This document shows, piece after piece, positions 51,822 through 59,101 of a DNA stretch of 64,000 bases. Source of the stretch: Halorubrum cibi (GTDB lineage: Archaea; Halobacteriota; Halobacteria; Halobacteriales; Haloferacaceae); the NCBI RefSeq assembly GCF_900182635.1, contig NZ_FXTD01000003.1:1-64000 (forward strand), read 5' to 3'. Made by a program: the position numbers and the translations under genes. The notes under the pieces are model-generated. The model ran no database searches. It was not told the DNA's origin and saw only the letters and a program-made list of their open reading frames with translations. Position 1 is the first letter of the stretch. Each line of letters starts with the position of its first letter.

Positions 51822-51869
51822 TCGGCCGCGATCGCGTGGCCCTCCGCGGCGCATCCACCGAACGCCGTC

Positions 51870-52394
51870 TCACTCGCCGTCCAGCTCGGCCACGATCCGC
51901 TCGCGGATCGGGCTCGCGTCCACCGGGGTCCACGCCTCGACGTCGTACGTCACGTCGACGAGCGTCTCCAGTCGGTCCGCGTCGCCCTCGTTCATCGCCG
52001 AGACGGCGTCCGCCGAGAGCCGGTCGTGGACCGCTTCCGAGAGGGTTCCCCGGTCGACCGCGCGGTCCGGGACGTCGAGGATGTGCGGGAGGTCCGCCGC
52101 GTTCTCCGGCAGCGACGGGAACGCGGCCGGGCCGACCGCGAGCGGATCGGCCGCCTCCTCGGGAGCGCCCTCGTCGGTCGAGACCGCCTCCGGCGGCACG
52201 CGAACCAGCGCGTACTCCGCGACTGCGGCGTCGATGGCGGCGTCGATCGCGTCCGGGTCGACCTCGGCTCGCCGCTTGAACGCGAGCTCCGAGACCGCCC
52301 GCGAGAGCTCCTCGCGGGTGAGCCACTCGAAGAGGTCGACGACGCCGGCGAGGTCGTCGCGGGCGGCGACGCTCGGCCCGGATCCCTCGCTCAC
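51870..52394 (-). CDS. Uncharacterised haloarchaeal protein coupled to a glycosyltransferase
   Basis: A 174-residue acidic protein. The N-terminal segment RDDLAGVVDLFEWLTREELS then RAVSELAFKRRAEVDPDAID resembles a conserved haloarchaeal domain (possibly DUF7109) that may be a winged-helix-like fold. The C-terminal part is helical (HDRLSADAVSAMNEG and DRLETLVDVTYDVEAW). The GTG start at 52394 overlaps the stop of the glycosyltransferase by 4 bases, so it is co-translated with it. Function unknown. Confidence 0.62.
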   Translation of the reverse strand: MSEGSGPSVAARDDLAGVVDLFEWLTREELSRAVSELAFKRRAEVDPDAIDAAIDAAVAEYALVRVPPEAVSTDEGAPEEAADPLAVGPAAFPSLPENAADLPHILDVPDRAVDRGTLSEAVHDRLSADAVSAMNEGDADRLETLVDVTYDVEAWTPVDASPIRERIVAELDGE

Positions 52395-53560
52395 CGGTCG
52401 CCACCTCCGGTCGGCGATCCGTCTCGACGGGGCGGACTCGCGGGGTCCGTCTCCGCGACCGCCTCCGCACTCGCGACGGCCTCCAGGTCCGCCCGTGCCG
52501 CCTCGGCGACCGCCGCGGGAGAGAGGGACGCGTCCTCCCACGCCGGAAGCCGAGAGTCAGGTCCCGGCTCGGCGACGGCGTCGACGTACGTCGCGACCTG
52601 ATCGCGTTCGTCGGTGCGGTCGTACCCGAGCCCGTTGAACGCGGCGTCGGTCGCATACCGACCGATCAGTTCCTCGGCAGCTTCGCGGTAGCGGTCGGAT
52701 AGCGTGTCGTACGCGACGTCGACGCCCGCGTCGTCGACGGCGCGAAGGGTCGCCGCGCCGACCGCCCGGCTCATGTCGGCGAGGCCGGTCGGACCGTCGA
52801 CGGAGCGGTGATCGTGTTCGTACCGGCCGAGGTCGACCTGCGCGCTCCCCGCGAACCCGGCGTTCCGGAACGCCTCCCCGAGCGTGCCGATCTCGAGACC
52901 CCACCCGCGCTGGACTCGGAGCTTCGAGACGAGGTCGGCCGTCGCCGCGAACTCGCCGGCGAGCGCGTAGCGGAACGATTCGAGGTACGCCAACACGTCC
53001 GCGTCGTGGGCGTCCGCCAGCGCGCGAACGAGCGGCCGGAAGAAGAGCCGGAACAGCCGCCCGTACAGCGCGCCGTCCTCGACGCGGGCGTAGTACCCCT
53101 TCGAGAACTCGTGACCGTGGGCGAGCGGGAACAGGAGGCGGTTCACGAACGTAGGGGAGTACGTCGCCGTGTCGGCGTCGTGGACGACGACGAACTCCTC
53201 TCGCAGCGCCCGGCCGAGCGCGAGCCACACGTCCCGTCCCTTGCCGCGGTCGCCGTCGAGGCCGTGCTCGGCGAGCAGGTCGGCGAGCCGCGGCCCGTCA
53301 CACCACAGCGTCTCCACGTCGAGGTCGAACCCGTCGAGCCAGGCCGCGAACGACCCGGCCCGGTCCGGCGTGGCGCGAAGGGGGACGATCACTCGCGCGG
53401 GGTCGACGCTCTCGAGGGCGGTGAGGACCCGTTCGGCCGCGAGCGTCCCGTACTCGCGTTCCGTCATCGGCACCACGACGGCCGCGCGCCCGGTCGGCGC
53501 GTCGGGGCGGTGGTCCGTCAGCGCGTGGAGCGTGGTCACGCGCTCTTGTACGTACTCCAT
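52391..53560 (-). CDS. Glucosyl-3-phosphoglycerate synthase-like glycosyltransferase
   Basis: A 389-residue GT-A type enzyme of the GT81-like group. VVVPMTEREYGTLAAERVL opens the nucleotide-sugar domain, VVHDADTATYSP supplies a D-A-D metal site, and EFSKGYYARVEDGALYGR with RGWGLEIGTLGEA contact the sugar and phosphoglycerate. The family transfers glucose to 3-phosphoglycerate on the way to glucosylglycerate or related solutes; here that is inference from motifs. It is the first gene of a two-gene unit with the unknown protein after it. Confidence 0.8.
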   Translation of the reverse strand: MEYVQERVTTLHALTDHRPDAPTGRAAVVVPMTEREYGTLAAERVLTALESVDPARVIVPLRATPDRAGSFAAWLDGFDLDVETLWCDGPRLADLLAEHGLDGDRGKGRDVWLALGRALREEFVVVHDADTATYSPTFVNRLLFPLAHGHEFSKGYYARVEDGALYGRLFRLFFRPLVRALADAHDADVLAYLESFRYALAGEFAATADLVSKLRVQRGWGLEIGTLGEAFRNAGFAGSAQVDLGRYEHDHRSVDGPTGLADMSRAVGAATLRAVDDAGVDVAYDTLSDRYREAAEELIGRYATDAAFNGLGYDRTDERDQVATYVDAVAEPGPDSRLPAWEDASLSPAAVAEAARADLEAVASAEAVAETDPASPPRRDGSPTGGGDR

Positions 53561-53668
53561 TACCCGATCGGAGGGGGACGAGCCCCTAAATACGCACGAT
53601 ACCCGGGATCCGCGAGCGAGACGCGTTCGGCTCGGCGAGCGCGAAGCGTTCCTCGATGAGAGGCCGGC

Positions 53669-54841
53669 TCAGGTGTGCGCGGCCCCGCCGGGGACTCGGC
53701 CGACGGCGTTCAACACGGCGTAGACGACCACGAGGACGGCGAGTCCGGCGGCGGACGCGAGGAAGACGGCGTCGTAGCTCGCGCCGGCCTCGATCGCCTC
53801 GCCGACGACCCACGAGCCGGCGGCCTGCGTCGTCATCATGCCGGCGGAGTAGACGGCGTACGCCGACGCCCGCGACTCGTCGGGCAGGGAGCCGAGCAGG
53901 TACGTGTCGCCGGCCGGAAACAGCATGTGGACGGAGAAGCCGACGAGCACGCTGGCGAGGACGATCGCGACGAGCCCCGACGCGAGGACCGCGAGCACGA
54001 CGCTGACGAGGAAGGCGGTCACGATCCCGAGGATGTACGGGACGTTCGGGAGCCGGTCCGCGATCTCGCCGGAGACGATGAAGGCGGGGACGCCGGCCGC
54101 GAAGATCACGGTGAGGAGGTTTCGGGCGGTCGCCGGCGGGAGCCCCTTGTCGATCATGTACAGCTCGTAGAAGTTGAACAGCCCCTGCCAGACGAAGCTC
54201 GCCAGCCCGACGAGCACGACGCCCGCGACGATGAGCTTCCACTCCGAGCGTGCGCCCCCGAAGAAGTCCGTGTCGCTGCGGCCCGCGTCCGGGAGGTCGG
54301 TCCGGCGGGCCAAGGCGACGATGAGGACGGTCGTGAGCGCGGCCGCGACCGCGAGGCCGTAGAACGCGTACCGCCAGTCGTACCACAGCGTGACCGTGAC
54401 CACGGGCGCGGCGATGACGGCCGACAGCTGGCTCGCCATGCCGTGGATCCCCATCACGCGCCCGACGCGCTCGGGGAACAGCTCCGAGACGAACGGGTTC
54501 GCGGCGACGAAGTAGACGCCGGAGGCGCTCCCGACGACGAACGCGGCGAGCATCAGCGTCGGGACGCCGGGCGCGAGCGCGACGCCGAGCGCACCGAGTG
54601 CGAGCATCACGCCCGAGGCGAGGACGACGCCCACGCGGGAGGTCCGGGTGAGAACCCAGCCTGTCGGGATCCGCGGCGATGCGGAGCCGAGCCACGCGAG
54701 CGTGACGATGAGTCCCGCCGTCCCCTCGCGGATCGTGAACTCGTCGATGAACTCCCCGACGAGCGGCGCGAACACCACCCGCGCGAAGTTCGCGAGGAAG
54801 ACCATCGCACACAGCGAGCCGAACAGCCGGTTCCGAGACAC
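53669..54841 (-). CDS. MFS transporter
   Basis: A 390-residue membrane protein with twelve predicted helices. GWVLTRTSRVGVVLASG stands in the loop 2-3 position, with PFVSELFPERVGRVMGIHGM and FPAGDTYLLGSLPDESRASA as further conserved loops. The DRxGRR motif is weak, which is common in this subfamily. Its substrate is unknown. It is transcribed alone and is separated from the glycosyltransferase by about 100 bases on the same strand. Confidence 0.86.
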   Translation of the reverse strand: MSRNRLFGSLCAMVFLANFARVVFAPLVGEFIDEFTIREGTAGLIVTLAWLGSASPRIPTGWVLTRTSRVGVVLASGVMLALGALGVALAPGVPTLMLAAFVVGSASGVYFVAANPFVSELFPERVGRVMGIHGMASQLSAVIAAPVVTVTLWYDWRYAFYGLAVAAALTTVLIVALARRTDLPDAGRSDTDFFGGARSEWKLIVAGVVLVGLASFVWQGLFNFYELYMIDKGLPPATARNLLTVIFAAGVPAFIVSGEIADRLPNVPYILGIVTAFLVSVVLAVLASGLVAIVLASVLVGFSVHMLFPAGDTYLLGSLPDESRASAYAVYSAGMMTTQAAGSWVVGEAIEAGASYDAVFLASAAGLAVLVVVYAVLNAVGRVPGGAAHT

Positions 54842-55088
54842 GGTCGCCGTTTCCGGGGAGCCAGTACAAACGTTGCGGAACCGGCCGCTCTCCCCCGATC
54901 CCGTCGCCGGTTCTCGGTTCGATCGCGGTTCGGCTGCGATTCAGCCCCGATTCGGCCGTGGTTCGTCGCGGTTTAAGCGGCACCCGTGGCGCGGTTTCGA
55001 CCTCGGTCACGCTCGTGAACCTCCCCGCTCCGCCCCGCCATCGGCGGGACTCCTCGGCCGTCTGACGCTCGTCGTCCGCCGTGCGGGG

Positions 55089-55096
55089 TTTTTATA
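55089..55096 (+). promoter_or_regulatory. TATA-like box of the small zinc finger gene
   Basis: TTTTTATA lies 25-32 bases before the ATG at 55121, a near-ideal haloarchaeal TATA box and spacing. Confidence 0.55.
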
Positions 55097-55120
55097 CCCA
55101 CCGACGACGAACGTCGGCAC

Positions 55121-55291
55121 ATGAAATCCACGCGCAAGGCGCTACGGGACGGTGACCTGTTCAAGGACACCTACGAGCGGCTCAACTGCGCGGCGTGCGA
55201 GAAGGTACTGAAAAAGCAGAACGACCCCGACGAAGTGTTCTCGGTCCGCATCTGTCCGGAGTGCGGCGCCGAGTTCAAGGAACTCCGGTAG
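55121..55291 (+). CDS. 56-residue zinc finger protein (HVO_0758-like)
   Basis: A very short protein (56 residues) with two CxxC knuckles, LNCAACEKVL at about 22-31 and RICPECGAEF at about 43-52, forming a zinc ribbon in a basic/acidic background. It starts with MKSTRKALRDGDLF and has NDPDEVFSVR between the knuckles. From memory this fits the HVO_0758 family of Haloferax volcanii, one of many haloarchaeal micro zinc finger proteins. A strong TATA-like box at 55089-55096 supports that it is expressed. Confidence 0.85.
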   Translation: MKSTRKALRDGDLFKDTYERLNCAACEKVLKKQNDPDEVFSVRICPECGAEFKELR

Positions 55292-55357
55292 CCGCGGTCG
55301 CGCGGTTCCGTCCTCCATTCGTTTCTCGTCGTCGCCCCGTCGTCGCCCCGTCGACGC

Positions 55358-56464
55358 CTACTCGAAGACCGCGTCGAACGCCGACGCGCCGAGCGGGTCG
55401 AACGTCCCCGCGGCGACGTTCTCCCGCAGGTGGTCTGGGTCCGTCGTCCCGACGAGCGAACAGGTCACGCCCGGCGCGCTGCGCGCGAAATTGAGCGCGC
55501 GCTGGGCCGGCGTGTCGCCCGAGAGCCGCGCGTCGACGCCCGTCGGGATGGCCCCGTCCGCCGTCAGATCCCCCTGCCCGACGCTCGCGCTCGTGACCAC
55601 CGAGAGCCCGGCCTCGTGGGCGAACTCGAGCGTCGAGATCGGCTCGCCGTCGGGGTCGTCGGGGAGAAACTGATTCGCCCGCGTGAACGCGTCGGCCATG
55701 CGGACGTTGAAGGGGAGCTGTATCGCCGCGAAGCCGTGGTCGTCGTCGGGACCGACCGACTCGCCGGCCGCCTCCGCCCGGGAGAGAACCTCCCGAATCG
55801 AGAGGTACGCGTCCGCGTCCTCGGCGACGCGGAACGCGTCCCACGTCGCGACCCCGTACGCCCCGACGTCGCCCGCGATTCGTCGGCGTTCGAGCGCCTC
55901 GAAGGCGACTTCCAGGGCCTCGTACACCGCCTCCCGCGACCGCTGGGCGAGTTGCGTCTCCGGGTTGTGGACGTAGTAGCAGTCGACCGTCTCGAGGCCG
56001 AGCCGGTCGAGCGAGCGGTCGAGCGACCACTCCAGGTACCCCGGCGCGAGCGAGTGCGCGCCGGCGAGATCGCCCGGATCGACGATCCCCGGGTCGACGA
56101 ACCGCTCCCGGAGGTACGCGGCCGGGTCGTCGGGGCGCTCGCCGTCGAACGGGAGGAACCCGCCCTTCGTCGCCACCACGACCGCCTCGCGGTCGACCGT
56201 CGCGTCCCGGAGCGCCTCACCGACCACTCGCTCCGACCGCCCGCACCGGTAGTTCGCGGCGGTGTCGACGTGGTTGACTCCCGACTCGATCCCGAGTCGG
56301 AGCGTCTCCCGGAGGGCGTCGTCGACGGCGTCGGTCGGCTCGCCGAGGTACGTCCCCAGACCGACGCTCGAGGCGACGCCCGGTCCGAACCGTCTGAAGT
56401 GGGTCCGTCCGAAGGCGTCGCCGAACGCGTCGCGGTAGCCCCAGAGGGCGTCTCGGGTGGCCAT
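55358..56464 (-). CDS. Aldo/keto reductase
   Basis: A 368-residue TIM-barrel NADPH-dependent oxidoreductase. NHVDTAANYRCGRSERVVG gives the catalytic Asp/Tyr, VVVATKGGFLPF carries the Lys, and VDCYYVHNPETQ carries the His. The C-terminal cofactor-binding region is intact (CSLVGTTDPDHLRENVAA). It is longer than typical because of an extra insert around 215-260. The ATG at 56464 precedes the family N-terminus; upstream frame is Arg-rich non-coding. It is divergent from dacZ. Confidence 0.87.
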   Translation of the reverse strand: MATRDALWGYRDAFGDAFGRTHFRRFGPGVASSVGLGTYLGEPTDAVDDALRETLRLGIESGVNHVDTAANYRCGRSERVVGEALRDATVDREAVVVATKGGFLPFDGERPDDPAAYLRERFVDPGIVDPGDLAGAHSLAPGYLEWSLDRSLDRLGLETVDCYYVHNPETQLAQRSREAVYEALEVAFEALERRRIAGDVGAYGVATWDAFRVAEDADAYLSIREVLSRAEAAGESVGPDDDHGFAAIQLPFNVRMADAFTRANQFLPDDPDGEPISTLEFAHEAGLSVVTSASVGQGDLTADGAIPTGVDARLSGDTPAQRALNFARSAPGVTCSLVGTTDPDHLRENVAAGTFDPLGASAFDAVFE

Positions 56465-56669
56465 GATCGTCCGGACCGACGCGCGTGAGGCATAAAACGT
56501 GCGCGACCGGACCGCAGCCGGCCGATCGACGGCCGTCGACGGCCGTCGACGCCCACCGGCGACGCCCATCGACAAATCGACGTGACATCGCGATCGACGC
56601 TTCGAGCGTCTGACGCCCGTACGACGCCGACACAACGGTTTTACGTCCTCCCGAAGTCGTGACAGGACG

Positions 56670-57503
56670 ATGGCGTCACTCACCGACCACCTGGCCGAGC
56701 TCGTCGAGGACGCCGACGCGGTGCTCCTCTTCTCGCCGACCGCCTCGTTTCACGACCGATTCGTCGCCGACGAGGCGGGCGATCGGAGCGACGAGCGGGC
56801 GGAGATCGTCGTCGTCGCCCCCGACAACGACGTCGACGCGGACCCGTTCGTCGAGCTTCCCATCCCCTTCCGCGACGTGCGCGACCGGATCCGGTTCGGG
56901 ATCGAGGGGGCGATGGAGTCCGACCTCGTGGCCGAGGGCGACGAGGTCGTCTGCGTCGTCTCCGTCTTCGAGGGCGAGTCCGACGCGGTGATCCGCGTCA
57001 CCGTCGACGAGAACGTCCACACCGGCATCTACGACCTCTTCGTCGAGTCCCGCGCCGATCCGGGCGTCATCCGCGACGTCCTCGAGGTCGCCATCGAGCT
57101 CGGCAAGAAGGGTCAGAAGGGGAAACCCGTCGGCGCGCTGTTCGTCGTCGGCGACGCGGGCAAGGTGATGAACAAGTCCCGATCGCTCTCGTACAACCCC
57201 TTCGAGAAGTCACACGTCCACGTCGGCGACCCCATCGTGAACGTCATGTTGAAGGAGTTCTCCCGGCTCGACGGCGCGTTCGTGATCTCCGACTCGGGGA
57301 AGATCGCCTCGGCGTACCGCTACCTCGAACCCGCCGCCGAGGGCGTCGACATCCCGAAGGGGCTCGGGGCCCGGCACATGGCCGGCGGCGCGATCACCCA
57401 GGACACGAACGCGACCGCGATCGTCCTCTCCGAGTCCGACGGCCTCGTCCGGGCGTTCAAGGGCGGACGACTCGTCTTAGAGGTCGATCCGGAGGAGTAC
57501 TGA
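56670..57503 (+). CDS. dacZ: Diadenylate cyclase DacZ (c-di-AMP synthase)
   Basis: A 277-residue archaeal DacZ. The N-terminal 110 residues (HLAELVEDADAVLLFSPTAS onwards) form its pyruvate-kinase-like domain. The DisA/DAC domain from about 118 has the catalytic DGAFVISDSG (Asp201) and GLGARHMAGGA at about 232, the counterpart of the RHR motif. It makes cyclic di-AMP from two ATP, and c-di-AMP controls osmotic behaviour in haloarchaea. The ATG of the mechanosensitive channel overlaps its stop by one base. Confidence 0.92.
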   Translation: MASLTDHLAELVEDADAVLLFSPTASFHDRFVADEAGDRSDERAEIVVVAPDNDVDADPFVELPIPFRDVRDRIRFGIEGAMESDLVAEGDEVVCVVSVFEGESDAVIRVTVDENVHTGIYDLFVESRADPGVIRDVLEVAIELGKKGQKGKPVGALFVVGDAGKVMNKSRSLSYNPFEKSHVHVGDPIVNVMLKEFSRLDGAFVISDSGKIASAYRYLEPAAEGVDIPKGLGARHMAGGAITQDTNATAIVLSESDGLVRAFKGGRLVLEVDPEEY

Positions 57504-58297
57504 TGACGGGGGCGGACCCGGCCCGAACCGCGGGCGAACTGCTCGGCGTCGTCCCCGATCGGGTGTGGCTCGCGCTGTTCGTCCTCGTGCTCGGGCTCGC
57601 GCTGGCGATCCTCGTCGGGGTGATCAACCGCCGGCTGCTGGTCCGCGCCGGCGTCCCGGAGGCCATCGAGGGAACGACCTTCGAGCGCACCGCCCGCGAG
57701 TTCGACACCTCGACCGTTCGGATCGTCGCCAAGCTGTCGACGTACTTCATCGTCGCCGTCACCGTCCTCGTCGCGTTCACGGTCGCGGAGGTGCGCTACG
57801 TCGACCTCTTCTGGTCGGACGTGGCCGCGTTCGTCCCGCGGCTGTTCGTCGCCGTCCTCGTGGTGATCGTCGGGGTCGTCGTCGGGGACAAGGCCGAACT
57901 GCTCGTCGCCGAGCGGCTTCGCGGGATCAAGCTCCCCGAGGTGGGCGTGCTTCCGACGCTCGTGAAATACAGCATCGTCTACGTCGCCGCGCTCATCGCG
58001 CTCGGCCAGGTCGGCGTCCAGACGCTCGCGCTCGTCGTGTTGCTCGCGGCGTACTCGTTCGCGGTCGTCCTCCTGACCGCGCTCGCGACGAAGGACCTCC
58101 TCGCGGCGGGCGCGGCGGGGATATTCCTCCTGTTGCGCCAGCCGTACGGGATCGGCGACGAGATCCGCGTCGCCGGGCAGCGCGGGATCGTCCAGGAGGT
58201 CGACCTCTTCGTGACCCACGTCGAGACCGACGACGGCGAGCACGTCCTCCCGAATCACGCGGTCTTCCGCGAGGGGATCGTGTTGATCCGGGAGTGA
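57503..58297 (+). CDS. Mechanosensitive channel (MscS-like) protein
   Basis: A 264-residue membrane protein. A first helix near 20-40 (LALFVLVLGLALAILVGV), two more hydrophobic segments at about 78-135, and the pore-lining and beta region LLAAGAAGIFLLLRQPYGIGDEIRV at about 195-219 are the MscS signature. The family gates on membrane tension and releases solutes on dilution. Its start is coupled to dacZ through TGATG, and I recall the Haloferax dacZ also having an MscS-like gene beside it, so regulation by c-di-AMP is a sensible hypothesis. Confidence 0.85.
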   Translation: MTGADPARTAGELLGVVPDRVWLALFVLVLGLALAILVGVINRRLLVRAGVPEAIEGTTFERTAREFDTSTVRIVAKLSTYFIVAVTVLVAFTVAEVRYVDLFWSDVAAFVPRLFVAVLVVIVGVVVGDKAELLVAERLRGIKLPEVGVLPTLVKYSIVYVAALIALGQVGVQTLALVVLLAAYSFAVVLLTALATKDLLAAGAAGIFLLLRQPYGIGDEIRVAGQRGIVQEVDLFVTHVETDDGEHVLPNHAVFREGIVLIRE

Positions 58298-58373
58298 ACC
58301 TCTCGTTCGCCCGGATTCTCACGCCGTGAAAGTCGTTGGCACGCTTATGCGGGCGGAGCACCGAGAGACGCGT

Positions 58374-59072
58374 ATGAGCGCCGACTCCGACGACGCTGAC
58401 GCCGCCGACGTCGCGGACGAGACGGGTGTCGCCTGCGGCGGGTGGGACGGCAGCGAGTGCGAGGGGACCGTCCACTGTCCCCCCCGCTGTCCGCGGTTCG
58501 TCGACAAGCTCGGGGACCGGTGGACGGTTCGACCCGCCGACTCCGGGGACGCGGACCGACTCGTCGGGATGTACGAGGCGTTCACGATCGAACACCGCGC
58601 GCAGGGGCTCCCGCCGGCCGGACGCGAGCGCCGCATCGAGTGGATCGAGTCGCTCTTCGAGGAGGGAAGCAACGTCGTCGCCGAGCGCGGCGACCGGCTC
58701 CTCGGACACGCGGTGTACACCCCGACGGACGCCGCCCGCCCCGAGATCGCCGTCTTCGTCCACCCGGACGCACAGGGTCGCGGGGTGGGAACGGAGCTCT
58801 GTCGACACCTGATCGCCGACGCCGCGGCCGGCGGGCGCGAGGCGCTCGACCTGTACGTGACGTTCGACAACAAGGCCGCCCGGCACGTGTATCAGGCGCT
58901 CGGTTTCGAGACCGTCGAGCGCGACGGCGACATCCACATGGCGCTCTCGCTCGAGGACCCCATCGCGACCGAGGTGCGCTGGCCGCCGGTCGTCCGCGAC
59001 GGCCCGACCGCCCCCCCGAGAGACGACTCGGACCGTCACGACACTCCGCTTCACCCCGACCACAACGGTTAG
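58374..59072 (+). CDS. GNAT-family N-acetyltransferase with N-terminal Cys motif
   Basis: A 232-residue enzyme. Residues 50-200 are a GNAT domain: RPADSGDADRLVGMYEAFT, FVHPDAQGRGVGTELCRHL (acetyl-CoA-binding Q/RxxGxG/A) and NKAARHVYQALGFETVE. The N-terminal 45 residues have a Cys-x7-Cys-x5-Cys-x3-Cys cluster that may bind zinc. The acceptor is unknown. The ATG at 58374 is used because TTATGC about 30 bases earlier resembles a TATA box; an ATG at 58347 would overlap that box. Confidence 0.82.
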   Translation: MSADSDDADAADVADETGVACGGWDGSECEGTVHCPPRCPRFVDKLGDRWTVRPADSGDADRLVGMYEAFTIEHRAQGLPPAGRERRIEWIESLFEEGSNVVAERGDRLLGHAVYTPTDAARPEIAVFVHPDAQGRGVGTELCRHLIADAAAGGREALDLYVTFDNKAARHVYQALGFETVERDGDIHMALSLEDPIATEVRWPPVVRDGPTAPPRDDSDRHDTPLHPDHNG

Positions 59073-59101
59073 GCCCGCCCGGTCCCGACGGACCCGTACC
59101 C

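Noticed and set aside
53675-54976. A 433-codon plus-strand frame antisense to the MFS gene
   Set aside because: The translation is Asp/Glu/Arg-rich and repetitive, typical of antisense frames to membrane genes; the MFS gene on the minus strand is intact.
54842-55120. A tRNA-like GGTTCGATCGCGGTTCGG segment
   Set aside because: Only a T-loop-like string is present; no paired acceptor, D or anticodon arms can be formed around it.
58442-59101. A longer N-terminus for the helicase overlapping the GNAT gene
   Set aside because: The extension is Arg-rich and antisense-like; the acetyltransferase in the other frame is a real gene and the helicase's conserved start is at 59102.
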